Shown here: positions 1-9,682 of the stretch, in pieces
How the letters are laid out: each line of letters opens with the position of its first letter
Position numbering within the stretch: the first letter of the stretch is position 1
Origin: Amycolatopsis benzoatilytica AK 16/65
Lineage (GTDB): Bacteria > Actinomycetota > Actinomycetes > Mycobacteriales > Pseudonocardiaceae
Direction: 5' to 3'
Assembly (NCBI RefSeq): GCF_000383915.1
Contig: NZ_KB912942.1
Span: 7,134,388 to 7,198,387 of the forward strand
Length of the DNA: 64,000 bases
Made by a program: the position numbers and the translations under genes
The notes under the pieces: model-generated
Told to the model about the DNA's origin: nothing
Seen by the model: the letters and a program-made list of their open reading frames with translations, nothing else
Databases searched by the model: none

Positions 1-1109
1 GAACGCACCAGCAGCGGCACCACCACGCTGGTGAGCACGCCGCCGAGCAGGAGCTCGAAGATGATGTTCGGCATCGTGTTCGCGACGTTGAACGAGTCGG
101 TCACCACCGACGAGCCGACCGCCGCGACCAGCAGCACCTTCCACAGGAACCCGGTGATCCGGCTGATCAGCGACGCGATCGCCATCCGGCCGCTCGCTTT
201 GGCGACCGAAGGCCCTTCGTCCTTCGGCTGCTCGGGCGCGCTCGGCTCAGCCGGACGCGCGAGCGGCGCGTCCTTGATCCGCGGCATGACCTGGGTGGCC
301 AGCGCGTCGTACGGGCGCAGCACGTCCGGGTCGGCGGTCGGCCACCGGGAAGCGGCCATCGGCACGCCGGCGGTACGCGGGATGAACCGGGTGGCGTCCG
401 GGTCCCGCATCGCCTCTTCCTGCCACGGCCGGACCGGTGTGCCCGGACGGGGCCCGCGGCCGCGGTGCACCGGCGGCTGCGGCCCGGTGGTGCTGGCCGG
501 CGGCGGTGGCTTCGGCTGCGGAAGCTGAGCGCGGGTGGCTGGCTGGCTGTCCCTCGGCGGGACCGGCGGCGCGCCGTGCGGACCCGACGGCTGCCGTCCC
601 GAGGGCGGCGGCGGGGTGGCCGGGCCGCCGGGCGGGGGTTCGCGGCGCATCGGCCGGACCGGCGGCATGGCGGCGCGGGTCGGGGCCGGGCGCTGTCCGC
701 TCGGCTGCGGTGGTTGCGGCGGCTGTTGGACGCGCCACGGCGCCTGGTCCCGGGGATCGGGGCGAGCCTCCCGGCGCGGACGTTCGCGATCCGCCGGCGG
801 GCGCTGCCGGTCTACCGGCGGACGTTCGCGATCGGCTGGCGGACGGTCCTCGGGCAGCGGCATCCGGCGGGTGCCGTTCGGCGGCTGCCTGCGCTCTCCT
901 TTCGGCGGCGGCTGCCTGCGCTCGGCGGGCGGCGGAGCGACAGGCGGCTGGCGGCGCGGTTCACGGGCCGCCCGCCGGGGCTGGTCAGCGCGGTCTTCCC
1001 GGCGCGGCGGGACGCCGTCCCGCCGGGGACGCCCCGCACGCTCGGGTGGTTGACCCGGCTCTCTGTCCAACGCGTGCCCAATCCTCGCCTGTCCCCTGGT
1101 CCCTGCCAT
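1..1109 (-). CDS. murJ: Lipid II flippase MurJ (MviN family), 3' end outside window
   Basis: Integral membrane flippase that moves lipid II across the membrane during peptidoglycan synthesis. The gene runs off the left edge: the ATG is at 1109 and 369 codons are present without a stop. About 300 residues of Pro/Arg/Gln-rich, membrane-free sequence come first, with near-repeats such as RPPADRERPP. The transporter core then begins with SLISRITGFLWKVLL followed by DSFNVANTMPNIIFELLLGG, which matches the first helices of MviN proteins. A long soluble N-terminal tail is common in actinobacterial MurJ. The DUF6049 gene, the NUDIX gene and the CCA enzyme next door reproduce the mycobacterial murJ neighbourhood, which supports the call. 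Confidence 0.9.
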   Translation of the reverse strand, partial: MAGTRGQARIGHALDREPGQPPERAGRPRRDGVPPRREDRADQPRRAAREPRRQPPVAPPPAERRQPPPKGERRQPPNGTRRMPLPEDRPPADRERPPVDRQRPPADRERPRREARPDPRDQAPWRVQQPPQPPQPSGQRPAPTRAAMPPVRPMRREPPPGGPATPPPPSGRQPSGPHGAPPVPPRDSQPATRAQLPQPKPPPPASTTGPQPPVHRGRGPRPGTPVRPWQEEAMRDPDATRFIPRTAGVPMAASRWPTADPDVLRPYDALATQVMPRIKDAPLARPAEPSAPEQPKDEGPSVAKASGRMAIASLISRITGFLWKVLLVAAVGSSVVTDSFNVANTMPNIIFELLLGGVLTSVVVPLLVR

Positions 1110-1169
1110 TGTGGCAGCGTCGACCCAGGGTAATCGGGAACGGGCGCGCGCGGCTGGCCCGCCGGGATG

Positions 1170-3326
1170 TCAGGCCGCGCCGGCCCGGCTGTCCTTGATC
1201 CGCCGGTAGATCCGCCGCGACGCCAGCAGCAGCAGTGCACAACCAGCGACGACGGTGACGATGATGGTGATCGGGCCGTATTCGGTGGAGGTCAGCTCGA
1301 ACCGCGCGGGCGCGCCGAGTTCGACACCGTCCGGGGTGGCCAAGGACACATCGACGGACAGGTGCCCGGCGCGCAGCGCCTCGATCTGCAGGTACTGGTT
1401 CGTCCCACCGCTTGCCGGGAAAAACTTGTTCTGCGCGGTTTCCGGCCGAATGCCCATATTGTTCCGCAGGGTGATCTGCCCGGTTACGCCGACCGGCAGG
1501 TTGTTGTGCACGTACACCGGCAGCGGCGACGAGCCGGACGCGAGCGCGATCGTCTGCTTCGGCTGCTCCACCGTCACCTGATTGCGGATCGCGGCGAGTT
1601 CGGCGGCCGCGTTCGCCCCGGCCGCCGACGGCGAAACGGTGCCGAACGCCGACGAGCTGCCCCGGACGAGCGCGTCCCGCACCGGAGCGACGACCTGCTG
1701 CGGGTCGACCCGGCGGCGGGGGTCCACCTGCATCGAGGCCAGCAGTCCGGCAGCGTCCAGGTCGAGTTCGGACAGCTTGCCGGCGACCGCGGTGCCGTCG
1801 GTGGGGGCGCCGGCGGCAAGCGACGCGGCGCCGGACGGGGCGCTCCCCAGCAGGTCGTCGAGGGTCGAGCCGGTGGTCAGGCCGGCCGCGGTCAGTTTGC
1901 CGAGCCCGGCGAGGAAGTTGCTCAGCTCGTCGGAGCTGGCGTCCCAGCGCCGCGGCGGCGCGATGAGCAGCGGAGTTCCGTCCGCCGCCTCAGTGCGGCC
2001 CAGGCCGGCCTCGAAGGCGATGGCGGCGAGGCCGTTCTGCGTCGAGACCGCACGCTGCGAGGCGCCGCTGTAGGTGGTGGGTGCCTGCGCGGTGGGCACG
2101 TAGCCGGTCAGGCCACTCGTGACCAGGCCGTTGGTCGGCTCCGCGCGTAGACCGCCGGGAAGTGTCACGGCGTTGGTCACGGTCTCTCCGTCGCCGCCCG
2201 CGCGCAGCTTCGTGCCGTCGGTGAGCACGGTCTGGTAGCCGCCGGACGAGATCGCCGACAGCGTCTGCTCATCAGGATTCCCGCTGGGCCACAGCACGCC
2301 GCTGCGCGGCTCGACGCCGAGTACGTCCTTGATCGTCGCGCTGCCGTTCAGCGCGGTGGTCAGCAGGCCGGAGTCCGCCTTGCCGTTGGCGCCGCGGACC
2401 TTGACCAGGGTGCCGAGATCGGCGTCGGCGAACGGCAGCGCGAGCACACACCGGCCGTTGACCAGCGCTTTCAGCGAGGACAGCCAATTGGCCGCCGCGT
2501 CCGCGCCAGTGCCTGCTCCGCCACCGCTCACCTGGTAGCCGTTGTGCATCGCGGCGACGGTGCGCAGCAGGTCCGGGTCGATCGCGAAGCACAGCGATCC
2601 GCCGACCTTCGGATTCGATTCCTGCGCCGCACGCGCCGACGAGACCAGCGCGTACAGCCGGCCGCCGGGGCTGATCTCGTCGGCGAGCGAATCGTCGGTG
2701 AGCGTCATCGGCGCGCCGAACGGCGCGGACTGCACGTGCGGCTGGCTGTCGGTGATCGGCCACAGCATGCTCAGCTTCGCGTGCCGCGGCGTCGCCTGGT
2801 TCGTCCGGCCGGGCGTGGACAGCACCGGCATCAGCAGGCTCACCGCGGCGAGCCGGGCCGGGCCGCCGAACTCCGGCGTGCCGTTGACGTTGACCAGCAG
2901 CGGGTACACGCCGGGGCGCGGCAGCGCGGCGCCGTGCGGTCCAGCCAGCGGCACGGTGATGGTCAGCGGAGCGCTCTGACCCGGTTCGAGGGAGGGAGCG
3001 AGCGAGGTGAAATCGGTGAGCGGGGTGTCCTGCACCGGGGTGCCGGACAGCACCGACTCCATCGCGCGCGGGCTGGAGAGGCGCTCCCCGACCTGAAGGC
3101 GGGCCAGCGGCTTCATGATCCGCCGGGCACCGGTGTTGGTCACCGTGCCGGTCACCGTGATCGCCTGGTCCGAGCTGGTGATCACGCGCGGGTTCAGCTG
3201 ATTCAGGTCGAGCCGCAGCCGGGCCGGTTCCGACGACGGTTCGTCCTGCGCGCTGGCTGGCGCGCCGAACAGCGCGCTGACGGCCAGTACCAGCAAAGAC
3301 AGCAAGAAGGCGGCGGGCCGCTTCAC
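1170..3326 (-). CDS. DUF6049 family secreted/membrane-anchored protein
   Basis: A 718-residue envelope protein of unknown function, equivalent in position to mycobacterial Rv3909. A signal peptide occupies about residues 1-26 and ends in a short Ala-rich cleavage region. The large extracytoplasmic part starts with an Ig-like region (ITVTGTVTNTGARRIMKPLA) and ends with a second beta-rich region. One C-terminal helix at about residues 690-708 (IIVTVVAGCALLLLASRR) is followed by a short basic tail. It lies 60 bp upstream of murJ on the same strand and 14 bp downstream of the NUDIX gene, so the three probably form one transcript. A role next to MurJ in wall assembly is inference from conserved neighbourhood only. 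Confidence 0.85.
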   Translation of the reverse strand: MKRPAAFLLSLLVLAVSALFGAPASAQDEPSSEPARLRLDLNQLNPRVITSSDQAITVTGTVTNTGARRIMKPLARLQVGERLSSPRAMESVLSGTPVQDTPLTDFTSLAPSLEPGQSAPLTITVPLAGPHGAALPRPGVYPLLVNVNGTPEFGGPARLAAVSLLMPVLSTPGRTNQATPRHAKLSMLWPITDSQPHVQSAPFGAPMTLTDDSLADEISPGGRLYALVSSARAAQESNPKVGGSLCFAIDPDLLRTVAAMHNGYQVSGGGAGTGADAAANWLSSLKALVNGRCVLALPFADADLGTLVKVRGANGKADSGLLTTALNGSATIKDVLGVEPRSGVLWPSGNPDEQTLSAISSGGYQTVLTDGTKLRAGGDGETVTNAVTLPGGLRAEPTNGLVTSGLTGYVPTAQAPTTYSGASQRAVSTQNGLAAIAFEAGLGRTEAADGTPLLIAPPRRWDASSDELSNFLAGLGKLTAAGLTTGSTLDDLLGSAPSGAASLAAGAPTDGTAVAGKLSELDLDAAGLLASMQVDPRRRVDPQQVVAPVRDALVRGSSSAFGTVSPSAAGANAAAELAAIRNQVTVEQPKQTIALASGSSPLPVYVHNNLPVGVTGQITLRNNMGIRPETAQNKFFPASGGTNQYLQIEALRAGHLSVDVSLATPDGVELGAPARFELTSTEYGPITIIVTVVAGCALLLLASRRIYRRIKDSRAGAA

Positions 3327-3340
3327 TCCGGTGCTCCCTC

Positions 3341-3847
3341 TCAGCCGCGCTCTTCGGGCGCGAAAAGTTCTGCTGCCCCGCGGACCAGCTTGCGCTCGTC
3401 CGCGTAGGCGAGGGTGGTCTCCAGCTCGGCCAGCGGAACCCAGGCGACCTCGGTGACCTCGACGTCCTCGTCGGAGAGTTCGCCACCGGTGGCTTCGAGC
3501 AGGAAATGGTGCACGGTCTTGTGCACCCGGCGCTGCTGCGCGACGAACCAGTAGTCGATGGTGCCCAGCGGATGCAGGACGCGCGCGGAGATGCCGGTTT
3601 CCTCCTTCACCTCGCGCACCGCGGTCTGCTCCACCGTCTCACCGTCTTCGATGTGGCCCTTCGGCAACGACCACAGCAGTCTGCCGTGCCGGTCGAGACG
3701 GCCGATCAGCACCGCACGTTCCCGGTCCGGGTCGAGCACGAGGCCGCCCGCCGACGTCTCGTCTACCGTGGTCAGCCGCCTGCCGCGGTGGCGTCGCCGC
3801 CGCCGGCGCGGCTTCGGCGCACCGGCGCGGCCGGCAGATCCAGACAT
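3341..3847 (-). CDS. NUDIX hydrolase (MutT4-like)
   Basis: NUDIX pyrophosphohydrolase of 168 residues acting on a nucleoside diphosphate-linked substrate that cannot be named from sequence. The Nudix box is complete: [20 protein letters not shown] followed by TG, with the conserved G, E, RE and EE positions that bind the metal. The N-terminus (residues 5-26) is a very basic Arg-rich stretch before the domain starts at about residue 27. It heads the operon with DUF6049 and murJ and is divergent from the CCA gene; this matches mycobacterial Rv3908 (mutT4) beside Rv3907c. The 101-bp divergent spacer must hold both promoters. Confidence 0.9.
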   Translation of the reverse strand: MSGSAGRAGAPKPRRRRRRHRGRRLTTVDETSAGGLVLDPDRERAVLIGRLDRHGRLLWSLPKGHIEDGETVEQTAVREVKEETGISARVLHPLGTIDYWFVAQQRRVHKTVHHFLLEATGGELSDEDVEVTEVAWVPLAELETTLAYADERKLVRGAAELFAPEERG

Positions 3848-3948
3848 GCTGCGATGCTAGAGCAAACGGCCGCCCGGGTACTCTGGCTCTCCGTGTCCGT
3901 GTCCGGCGGCGTCCGCAGGGCGGGCGTCATTTTCGTGGTGGGATCCGA

Positions 3949-5394
3949 GTGAACGACCTGGTCGCCAAGCAGAACGCGGTGACGGAACTGATGCGAGTGT
4001 CCCCGCTGGCTGATGAGCTGGCGCAACGGTTCGCGCGCGCGGGCCACAGTTTGTACCTGGTCGGGGGCAGCGTGCGCGACGCGTTGCTCGGCAGGCTGTC
4101 CAGCGATCTCGACTTCACCACCGACGCGCGGCCCGACCGCGTGCTCAAGATCGTCAGCGAGTGGGGCGACGCGGTCTGGGACGTCGGCATCGCGTTCGGC
4201 ACGGTCGGCGTCACCAAGAACGGCACGACCCTCGAGATCACCACGTTCCGTGCGGACAGCTACGACCGCGTCGGACGCAACCCCGAGGTGACCTTCGGCG
4301 ACACCATCGAGGGCGACCTGCTGCGCCGCGACTTCACCGTCAACGCGATGGCCATCGACCTGGTCGGGAAGACGTTCATCGACCCGTACGACGGGATGGA
4401 CGCGCTCCGGCTGAAGGTGCTCGACACCCCGGCGCTGCCGCAGGAGTCGTTCGCCGACGACCCGCTGCGGATGATGCGGGCCGCCCGGTTCTCCGCGCAG
4501 CTCGGCTTCACCGCCGCGCCGCGGGTGGTCGAGGCGATGACGTCGATGGCGGCGGAGATCGACCGGATCACCGCCGAGCGGGTCCAGACCGAGCTGTCGA
4601 AGCTGCTGCTCGCGCCCGACCCGCGGCCCGGCCTGGAGCTGCTGGTCGACACCGGGCTGGCCGAGCGGGTGCTGCCCGAGCTGCCCGGGATGCGGCTGGC
4701 GATCGACGAGCACCATCAGCACAAGGACGTCTACGAGCACTCGCTGACCGTGCTCGCCCAGGCGATCGACCTGGAGCGGCGGCACGAGCCGGCGAGCGGG
4801 CCGGACCTGGTGCTGCGGCTGGCCGCGCTGCTGCACGACATCGGCAAGCCGGCCACTCGCGAGTTCCAGCCCGGCGGCGGCGTGAGCTTCCACCACCACG
4901 AGGTGGTCGGCGCCCGGATGGTACGCAAACGTTTGCGGGCGTTGAAGTACTCGAAGGAGATCGTCGAGCAGGTCGCCCAGCTGGTGTTCCTGCACCTGCG
5001 GTTCCACGGTTACGGCGGCGGCGAGTGGACCGATTCCGCGGTGCGCCGCTACGTCACCGACGCCGGCGACCTGCTGACCCGGCTGCACAAGCTGGTCCGC
5101 GCCGACTCGACCACGCGCAACAAGCGCAAGGCGGCCGCGCTGCAGTCGACCTACGACAACCTCGAGGCCCGGATCGAGCGGATCAAGGAGCAGGAAGACC
5201 TCGACCGGGTCCGGCCGGACCTGGACGGCAACGAGATCATGCGGCTGCTCGGCCTGAAGCCGGGGCCGGAGGTCGGGCGCGCCTGGAAGTTCCTCAAGGA
5301 GCTGCGGCTGGACCGGGGTCCGCTGGAGCACGACGAGGCGGTGTCCGAGCTGAAGAAGTGGGCGAGCTCCGAGGGGCTCGGCTCGAACGGCTGA
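3949..5394 (+). CDS. cca: CCA tRNA nucleotidyltransferase
   Basis: Adds or repairs the 3'-CCA end of tRNAs. The class II nucleotidyltransferase head shows GGSVRDALLGRLSSDLDFTT, containing the conserved G-[GS]-x-R-D motif and the catalytic DLD aspartates. The head is followed by the RNA-binding helical region and a C-terminal HD domain (LLHDIGKPATRE, then HHHEVVGARM), which is usual in actinobacterial members. Length (481 residues) is normal for the family. The GTG start at 3949 keeps the conserved N-terminal helix; no better start lies upstream. Divergent from the NUDIX-DUF6049-murJ operon, as Rv3907c is in M. tuberculosis. Confidence 0.93.
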   Translation: MNDLVAKQNAVTELMRVSPLADELAQRFARAGHSLYLVGGSVRDALLGRLSSDLDFTTDARPDRVLKIVSEWGDAVWDVGIAFGTVGVTKNGTTLEITTFRADSYDRVGRNPEVTFGDTIEGDLLRRDFTVNAMAIDLVGKTFIDPYDGMDALRLKVLDTPALPQESFADDPLRMMRAARFSAQLGFTAAPRVVEAMTSMAAEIDRITAERVQTELSKLLLAPDPRPGLELLVDTGLAERVLPELPGMRLAIDEHHQHKDVYEHSLTVLAQAIDLERRHEPASGPDLVLRLAALLHDIGKPATREFQPGGGVSFHHHEVVGARMVRKRLRALKYSKEIVEQVAQLVFLHLRFHGYGGGEWTDSAVRRYVTDAGDLLTRLHKLVRADSTTRNKRKAAALQSTYDNLEARIERIKEQEDLDRVRPDLDGNEIMRLLGLKPGPEVGRAWKFLKELRLDRGPLEHDEAVSELKKWASSEGLGSNG

Positions 5395-5504
5395 CCCGGC
5401 GGTGAACTCCGGGTCGCGGCTTCGCCACGATCCCCGATCGGCCTCTGGATCATCGTCGCGGCAGCCGAGATACTCCCTCTCTGCATGCTGAACAGGGGGC
5501 CTCG

Positions 5505-6830
5505 ATGACCGGGGAGCACGACGAGGGCAGGCGCGGGGCCAGCTTTCTCGTCACTTTGCTGCGGCGCGGCACGCCCGCGCTGGCCGCGGCGACGACCGGG
5601 CTGACCGACGAGATCGGCGACCCTACGCCGGTGCGCGCGCTGCAGCGGATCTCGCACATGGCCGGTCCCGTCGACGTGCGCCAGCCCGACGGCCTGATCC
5701 TGCGGTCGGCCCGGTACGTGGTGCTGGTGCCGCTGGCCTACCGGTTGATCGCGGTGCCCGGGCAATTCGCCGCCTACGCCGTCAAGCACGGGTCGGCCGG
5801 TTTGCTGCCGGTCGGGCTGGTCGCCGCCTGCTCGCTGGCGCTGAGTTTGTTCGGTGTCTTCTGGATGCTGCGCAAGGCGCCGTTCCGGAGCGAAATGGCC
5901 GCCCGGCTGCTGCTCGCCGATTTGGCCGCCACTGTCGTGTTCCAGCTGTTCCTCGGCGCGGCCACGGCACCGGCGGTCTTCCACGACGCGCTCGGCGTCG
6001 CGGACAAGCACCTGCTCGGCAGCATCGCCCTGCTGACGCTGGCGGTCGGCATCCCCGCCGCGCTCGGCATGGCGCTGCTCGCCTTGCCGGTGCGGCTGGT
6101 GGCGGACCTGTTCAACAACGGCCAGGCCGATTTCGGGCAAGCCGCTTCGCTGTATCCGACGATGTTCGGCGTCCTGTTCACCGCGGTCGGCGCGCTCATC
6201 CTGCTCGGTCTCGGCCTCCGGCTGGCACTGGCGTACGGCATCCGGAACGGGCGGCTCGCCGAACGGGCGCGGCAGCACCGGATGCTGCACGACACGGTGC
6301 TGCAGACGCTGGAGGCGATCGCGCTCGGCGGACCGGGCGATCCGGATCAACGCCTGGTCGAGGTACAGCGGCTGGCTCGCGCGCAGGCGATGGAGCTGCG
6401 GCAGACGATCGAGACCGCGGCGGCGCAGCGGGCCGAAGAGGGTTCGCGGCCGCTCGGCGAGAAGCTGGCCGCGCTAGCCGCGGAAATGGCCCGCGACGGC
6501 CTGCGCGCCCAGCTGGTGATCGCCGAGCTGGACGACGACACGCTGTCCGAAGTCCGTCAGATCGCTATCCGCGACGCGGTCCGCGAAGCGCTGCGCAACA
6601 CGATGAAGCACGCGGAAACGGACAAGGTGGTGGTACGTGTGGAGGAACGCAACGGCGGGATCGCGGTGATCACCCGTGACCACGGCACCGGGTTCAGCCC
6701 GCAGGACCGCCCGGCCGGGTTCGGGATCAGCGAGTCGATCACCGCGCGGCTGGCCGAGGTCGGCGGCACTTCCCTGGTCGAGTCGAGCCCGGGCAGCGGC
6801 ACCCGGGTGACGTTGTGGGTGCCGTTCTGA
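5505..6830 (+). CDS. Sensor histidine kinase with membrane domain (orphan)
   Basis: A 441-residue membrane kinase. Residues 1-65 are cytoplasmic. Five or six hydrophobic segments lie between about 70 and 245. A dimerisation/phosphoacceptor helix follows with RMLHDTVLQTLEAIAL (candidate His at 262), as in the HisKA_3/NarL-type kinases. The C-terminal HATPase part shows the N box (VREALRNTMKHAETDKVVVR) and a G box (DHGTGFSPQ, then GFGISESI). No response regulator lies next to it, so its partner is elsewhere or it acts through a noncognate regulator. Its last 16 bases overlap the following methyltransferase gene, indicating cotranscription. The sensed signal is unknown. Confidence 0.8.
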   Translation: MTGEHDEGRRGASFLVTLLRRGTPALAAATTGLTDEIGDPTPVRALQRISHMAGPVDVRQPDGLILRSARYVVLVPLAYRLIAVPGQFAAYAVKHGSAGLLPVGLVAACSLALSLFGVFWMLRKAPFRSEMAARLLLADLAATVVFQLFLGAATAPAVFHDALGVADKHLLGSIALLTLAVGIPAALGMALLALPVRLVADLFNNGQADFGQAASLYPTMFGVLFTAVGALILLGLGLRLALAYGIRNGRLAERARQHRMLHDTVLQTLEAIALGGPGDPDQRLVEVQRLARAQAMELRQTIETAAAQRAEEGSRPLGEKLAALAAEMARDGLRAQLVIAELDDDTLSEVRQIAIRDAVREALRNTMKHAETDKVVVRVEERNGGIAVITRDHGTGFSPQDRPAGFGISESITARLAEVGGTSLVESSPGSGTRVTLWVPF

Positions 6831-7639
6831 CCGGGGTGGCCGGCGCGCTGGCGGCCTACCGCGCCGGCGACGTCGGGCGGGCGCGGGCGCTGGCGGCGGA
6901 GTCCGGCACCCGGCTGGGGGCCGAGCTGGCGACGTACTGGACGGACGGCACGAGCGGTCCGGTGTACGACCAGCCGGCCGCGTTCACGGCGTTCATCCGC
7001 GGCGGCGGCAACGTTGAGTTGTACCGGCGGTTGAGCGAAGGACTCGCTGCGCGGTACGACTCGTGGCGGCCCGAAGCGGTGCTGGATGTGGGATGCGGCG
7101 ACGGGCTGGCGATCGAACCGGCGCTCGCCGCGGCGACGTTTCAGCCCTCGCGGATCGACTTGGTCGAGCCGTCCGCCGCGCTGCTTTCCGCGGTCGAGGT
7201 CGCGGGTGCGCGCCGGTTTCCGCTGACCGCGCAGGACTTTCTGGGCAGCGATGGTTCCACGTGGAACCTGGTGCAGTCGACGTTCGCGATGCAGTCGATC
7301 GAACCGGCCGCCCGCGCGGAAGTGCTGAGCGAGCTGCGGTCGCGCACGGATCGGGTGGTGCTGGCCGAATTCGACGTGCCGGAGCACGCGGACCTGGCCT
7401 CGCTCGCGCAGCGCTACGAACGCGGCGTCGCCGAGTACGGCGCGCAGGCTTCCCTGGTGGCGCAAGGGTTTCTGCTGCCAGTGCTGCTCGGTGTCGCGGC
7501 CGGCGAGGCGCGGACGAACTGGGAACACCCGGCCGCGGAGTGGGCCCGGCAGCTCGAGGCCGCCGGGTTCTCCTCGGTGACGGTGGACCGGCTGGCGGAC
7601 TACTGGTGGTCGCCCGCCGTGCTGATCACCGCGTCCTAA
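6815..7639 (+). CDS. Class I SAM-dependent methyltransferase
   Basis: A 274-residue protein with a Rossmann-type methyltransferase core. Motif I is VLDVGCGDGLAIEP at about residues 90-103, followed by an acidic residue at the end of strand 2 (IDLVEPSAAL) that should bind the ribose of S-adenosylmethionine. The substrate is not evident. The GTG start at 6815 overlaps the end of the kinase gene in another frame, so translation is probably coupled to it. The TAA stop shares three of its bases with the stop of the convergent TNT-domain gene (7636-7639). Confidence 0.75.
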   Translation: MGAVLTGVAGALAAYRAGDVGRARALAAESGTRLGAELATYWTDGTSGPVYDQPAAFTAFIRGGGNVELYRRLSEGLAARYDSWRPEAVLDVGCGDGLAIEPALAAATFQPSRIDLVEPSAALLSAVEVAGARRFPLTAQDFLGSDGSTWNLVQSTFAMQSIEPAARAEVLSELRSRTDRVVLAEFDVPEHADLASLAQRYERGVAEYGAQASLVAQGFLLPVLLGVAAGEARTNWEHPAAEWARQLEAAGFSSVTVDRLADYWWSPAVLITAS

Positions 7640-9558
7640 CCGGGTTTCTCGTCCGACTCGAGCCGAGACAGCGTGCCCTGCTCCAGGTGCTGCGCGATCG
7701 GCCGCGGCAGCAGGTACGCGGTGGCCCCGCCAGGCTGCTGGCCCCACGGCCCAGTGATCCCGGTGAGCACCCGGATCGCGCGCTGCACGCGATAGGAGTG
7801 CCGGTCGCGTTCGCGGATCGGGGCCAGCGAAGTTTCGAGGAACCGCACGGTGTTCTCGTGCACCAGGTTCCCGATCTCCGGGCCGAACCGGACCACGGTG
7901 GTGCCGGCCGGCAGCACGACGATCCGCTTGCCGCGGTAGAACGACAACGGCGGTTCGCCGCGCAGCGGCAGAATCGGCCAGTCCGCGGGCTGATCGGATT
8001 CCTCCAGCGGTACCGGCGGCAGCATCAGCAGCGTGCCGAGAAGGAACCGGGCCGCCTCGGCGAGGTTGGCGAACGCCACCGGTTCCGCCGACGGCGGACG
8101 CGAGACCTCCCAGCCGTTTTCCGCGCGGCGCAACGTCCACACGCCTTCGGCGGGCATCTCGTCGGCACCGATCTTGTACGCCGACGACGGCACGCCGTGC
8201 TCGGTGAGCCGCTGCTGCAACAACGCCAGCGTCTCGGCCCCGCGCAGCCCCCGGGCCGATTCGCCGCCGGTGCGGATCGCACGGGCCAGCGCGCTGGTGT
8301 CCGGGATATCGGACTCGGTGCGCCCAGGCCGCGGCTTGCCGACGAGGTCCGCTTCGGCGCTCGCCCGGACCAGCTCGCGCACCACCGGCGGCCGGAACCC
8401 GGCGGCGCGGATGTGCTCGACCAGCTCCGGCTCCGGCGGCACCCCGTACTTGCGCAGGTAGTGCGGTACCGCGGCGGGCCAGATCCAGGTGCCGTCGGTG
8501 TGGAAGGCGTGCGGCACGTCCGGCGGTGCCCCGGGCGCGGCGAAGATGTCCGGCTGCGGCGTCGGCCGGTGCAGGACGACTGGTGCGCGGAACAGGTAGT
8601 CGAGCACCCCGCGGACCTGGTCCTGAGGCACCTTCGGCCGGTTCACCACCGGACGCTCGCCCTCGTTGTGCGAGTCGGCGGGGCGGGCCTGGCGGAACTC
8701 GACTGTCAGCGGCACCCCGGCCCGCGCGGCGAGCCAGTCCGGCAGCCCCTCCGCCGGACGCGGGAACCGGGTCAGGTCGACCTGGTAGGACTCGGTGGCC
8801 GGCTCGCCGCCGTCGTTGGGCGGCAGCCGCCAGTCCGGTTCCTGGTTGGCGTCGAAGTCGAAATCGAACTGGGCTTCCGAGGTCAGCGTGAAGGTGCCTT
8901 GGAACCAGGTACCGGTGTCCGGCTGGTACATCGCGGCGCGCAGGCGGGCGAACAGCGAGGTCAGGTGCGGCGTGCCGGGCAGAGCCACCGAAACCGGGCC
9001 GTTCTCGTCACCGACCGCGCGGACCTCCAGCTCGGCGTAGTCGCCGACCTGGCGGAACTGCGCGGCCACCCGGGACCAGTCGCCGGACACCTGGCGCAGC
9101 TGGCGGCCGATCCCGCGCAGCAGCTTGGCCTCGTCGCCGCCCTCGGTTTCGGCTTGCGGCTTGCCGTAGTCGTGCCGGGTCAGCCACAGGCCGGTGAGCT
9201 GCTTGCCCGGGACAGTCACCGAGAAATCGGTCAGCCCGAGCTGCGCGGCGCGCACCGGATCGTGCCGGGTCCAGCGCAGTGTCAGGTTCGGCTGGTCGCT
9301 CGGCGCGACCTCGAACAGTTCGTTCTCGTATTCGACGTAAGTGCGCAGATCGAACGTCGCGGGCACCTCGTTGGCGAGGACGACGCGGGCGGGTTTGCCC
9401 TCGTGTTCGCGGTCGAAATCGGCGGGCGCTTCCTCGTCGCCGACGACGGTCAGCAGCAGCGTGCCGTCGGTGGTGGAGCGCTGCGCCGCGAAGGTGCGGT
9501 CGTCGAGTGTCGCGTACAGGCCGTCTGGGCGTTCTCCCGATTCAACCCGGTAACGCAC
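7636..9558 (-). CDS. TNT-domain protein with immunity-like N-terminal region (candidate NAD glycohydrolase)
   Basis: A 640-residue protein without signal peptide or membrane helix. The last ~90 residues resemble the TNT domain (DUF4237) of the M. tuberculosis necrotizing toxin, an NAD+ glycohydrolase: TTVVRFGPEIGNLV (Arg557), a DRHSYRV segment (His587) and GPWGQQPGGATAYL (Gln607/608). These sit where TNT has Arg757, His792 and Gln822. Residues about 215-300 (LRAAMYQPDTGTWFQGTF, DFDFDANQEPDW) resemble DUF600/YezG-like immunity proteins, and TDGTWIWPAAVPHYL recurs in the 469-residue paralogue nearby. It is last in a four-gene minus-strand group. Whether it is exported, and whether it is toxic, is not shown by sequence. 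Confidence 0.65.
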   Translation of the reverse strand: MRYRVESGERPDGLYATLDDRTFAAQRSTTDGTLLLTVVGDEEAPADFDREHEGKPARVVLANEVPATFDLRTYVEYENELFEVAPSDQPNLTLRWTRHDPVRAAQLGLTDFSVTVPGKQLTGLWLTRHDYGKPQAETEGGDEAKLLRGIGRQLRQVSGDWSRVAAQFRQVGDYAELEVRAVGDENGPVSVALPGTPHLTSLFARLRAAMYQPDTGTWFQGTFTLTSEAQFDFDFDANQEPDWRLPPNDGGEPATESYQVDLTRFPRPAEGLPDWLAARAGVPLTVEFRQARPADSHNEGERPVVNRPKVPQDQVRGVLDYLFRAPVVLHRPTPQPDIFAAPGAPPDVPHAFHTDGTWIWPAAVPHYLRKYGVPPEPELVEHIRAAGFRPPVVRELVRASAEADLVGKPRPGRTESDIPDTSALARAIRTGGESARGLRGAETLALLQQRLTEHGVPSSAYKIGADEMPAEGVWTLRRAENGWEVSRPPSAEPVAFANLAEAARFLLGTLLMLPPVPLEESDQPADWPILPLRGEPPLSFYRGKRIVVLPAGTTVVRFGPEIGNLVHENTVRFLETSLAPIRERDRHSYRVQRAIRVLTGITGPWGQQPGGATAYLLPRPIAQHLEQGTLSRLESDEKPG

Positions 9559-9682
9559 GTCTGGTTCCTCCCCGAAATCCCCCGTGTAGCCGCAACGAAC
9601 TTAGCCGACCGTCGCACGGCGAAACCATCGGTTGCCCGCGACGGCGGCTGCTGCGCCCATAAATACCCGCTTGAGTGACCGA

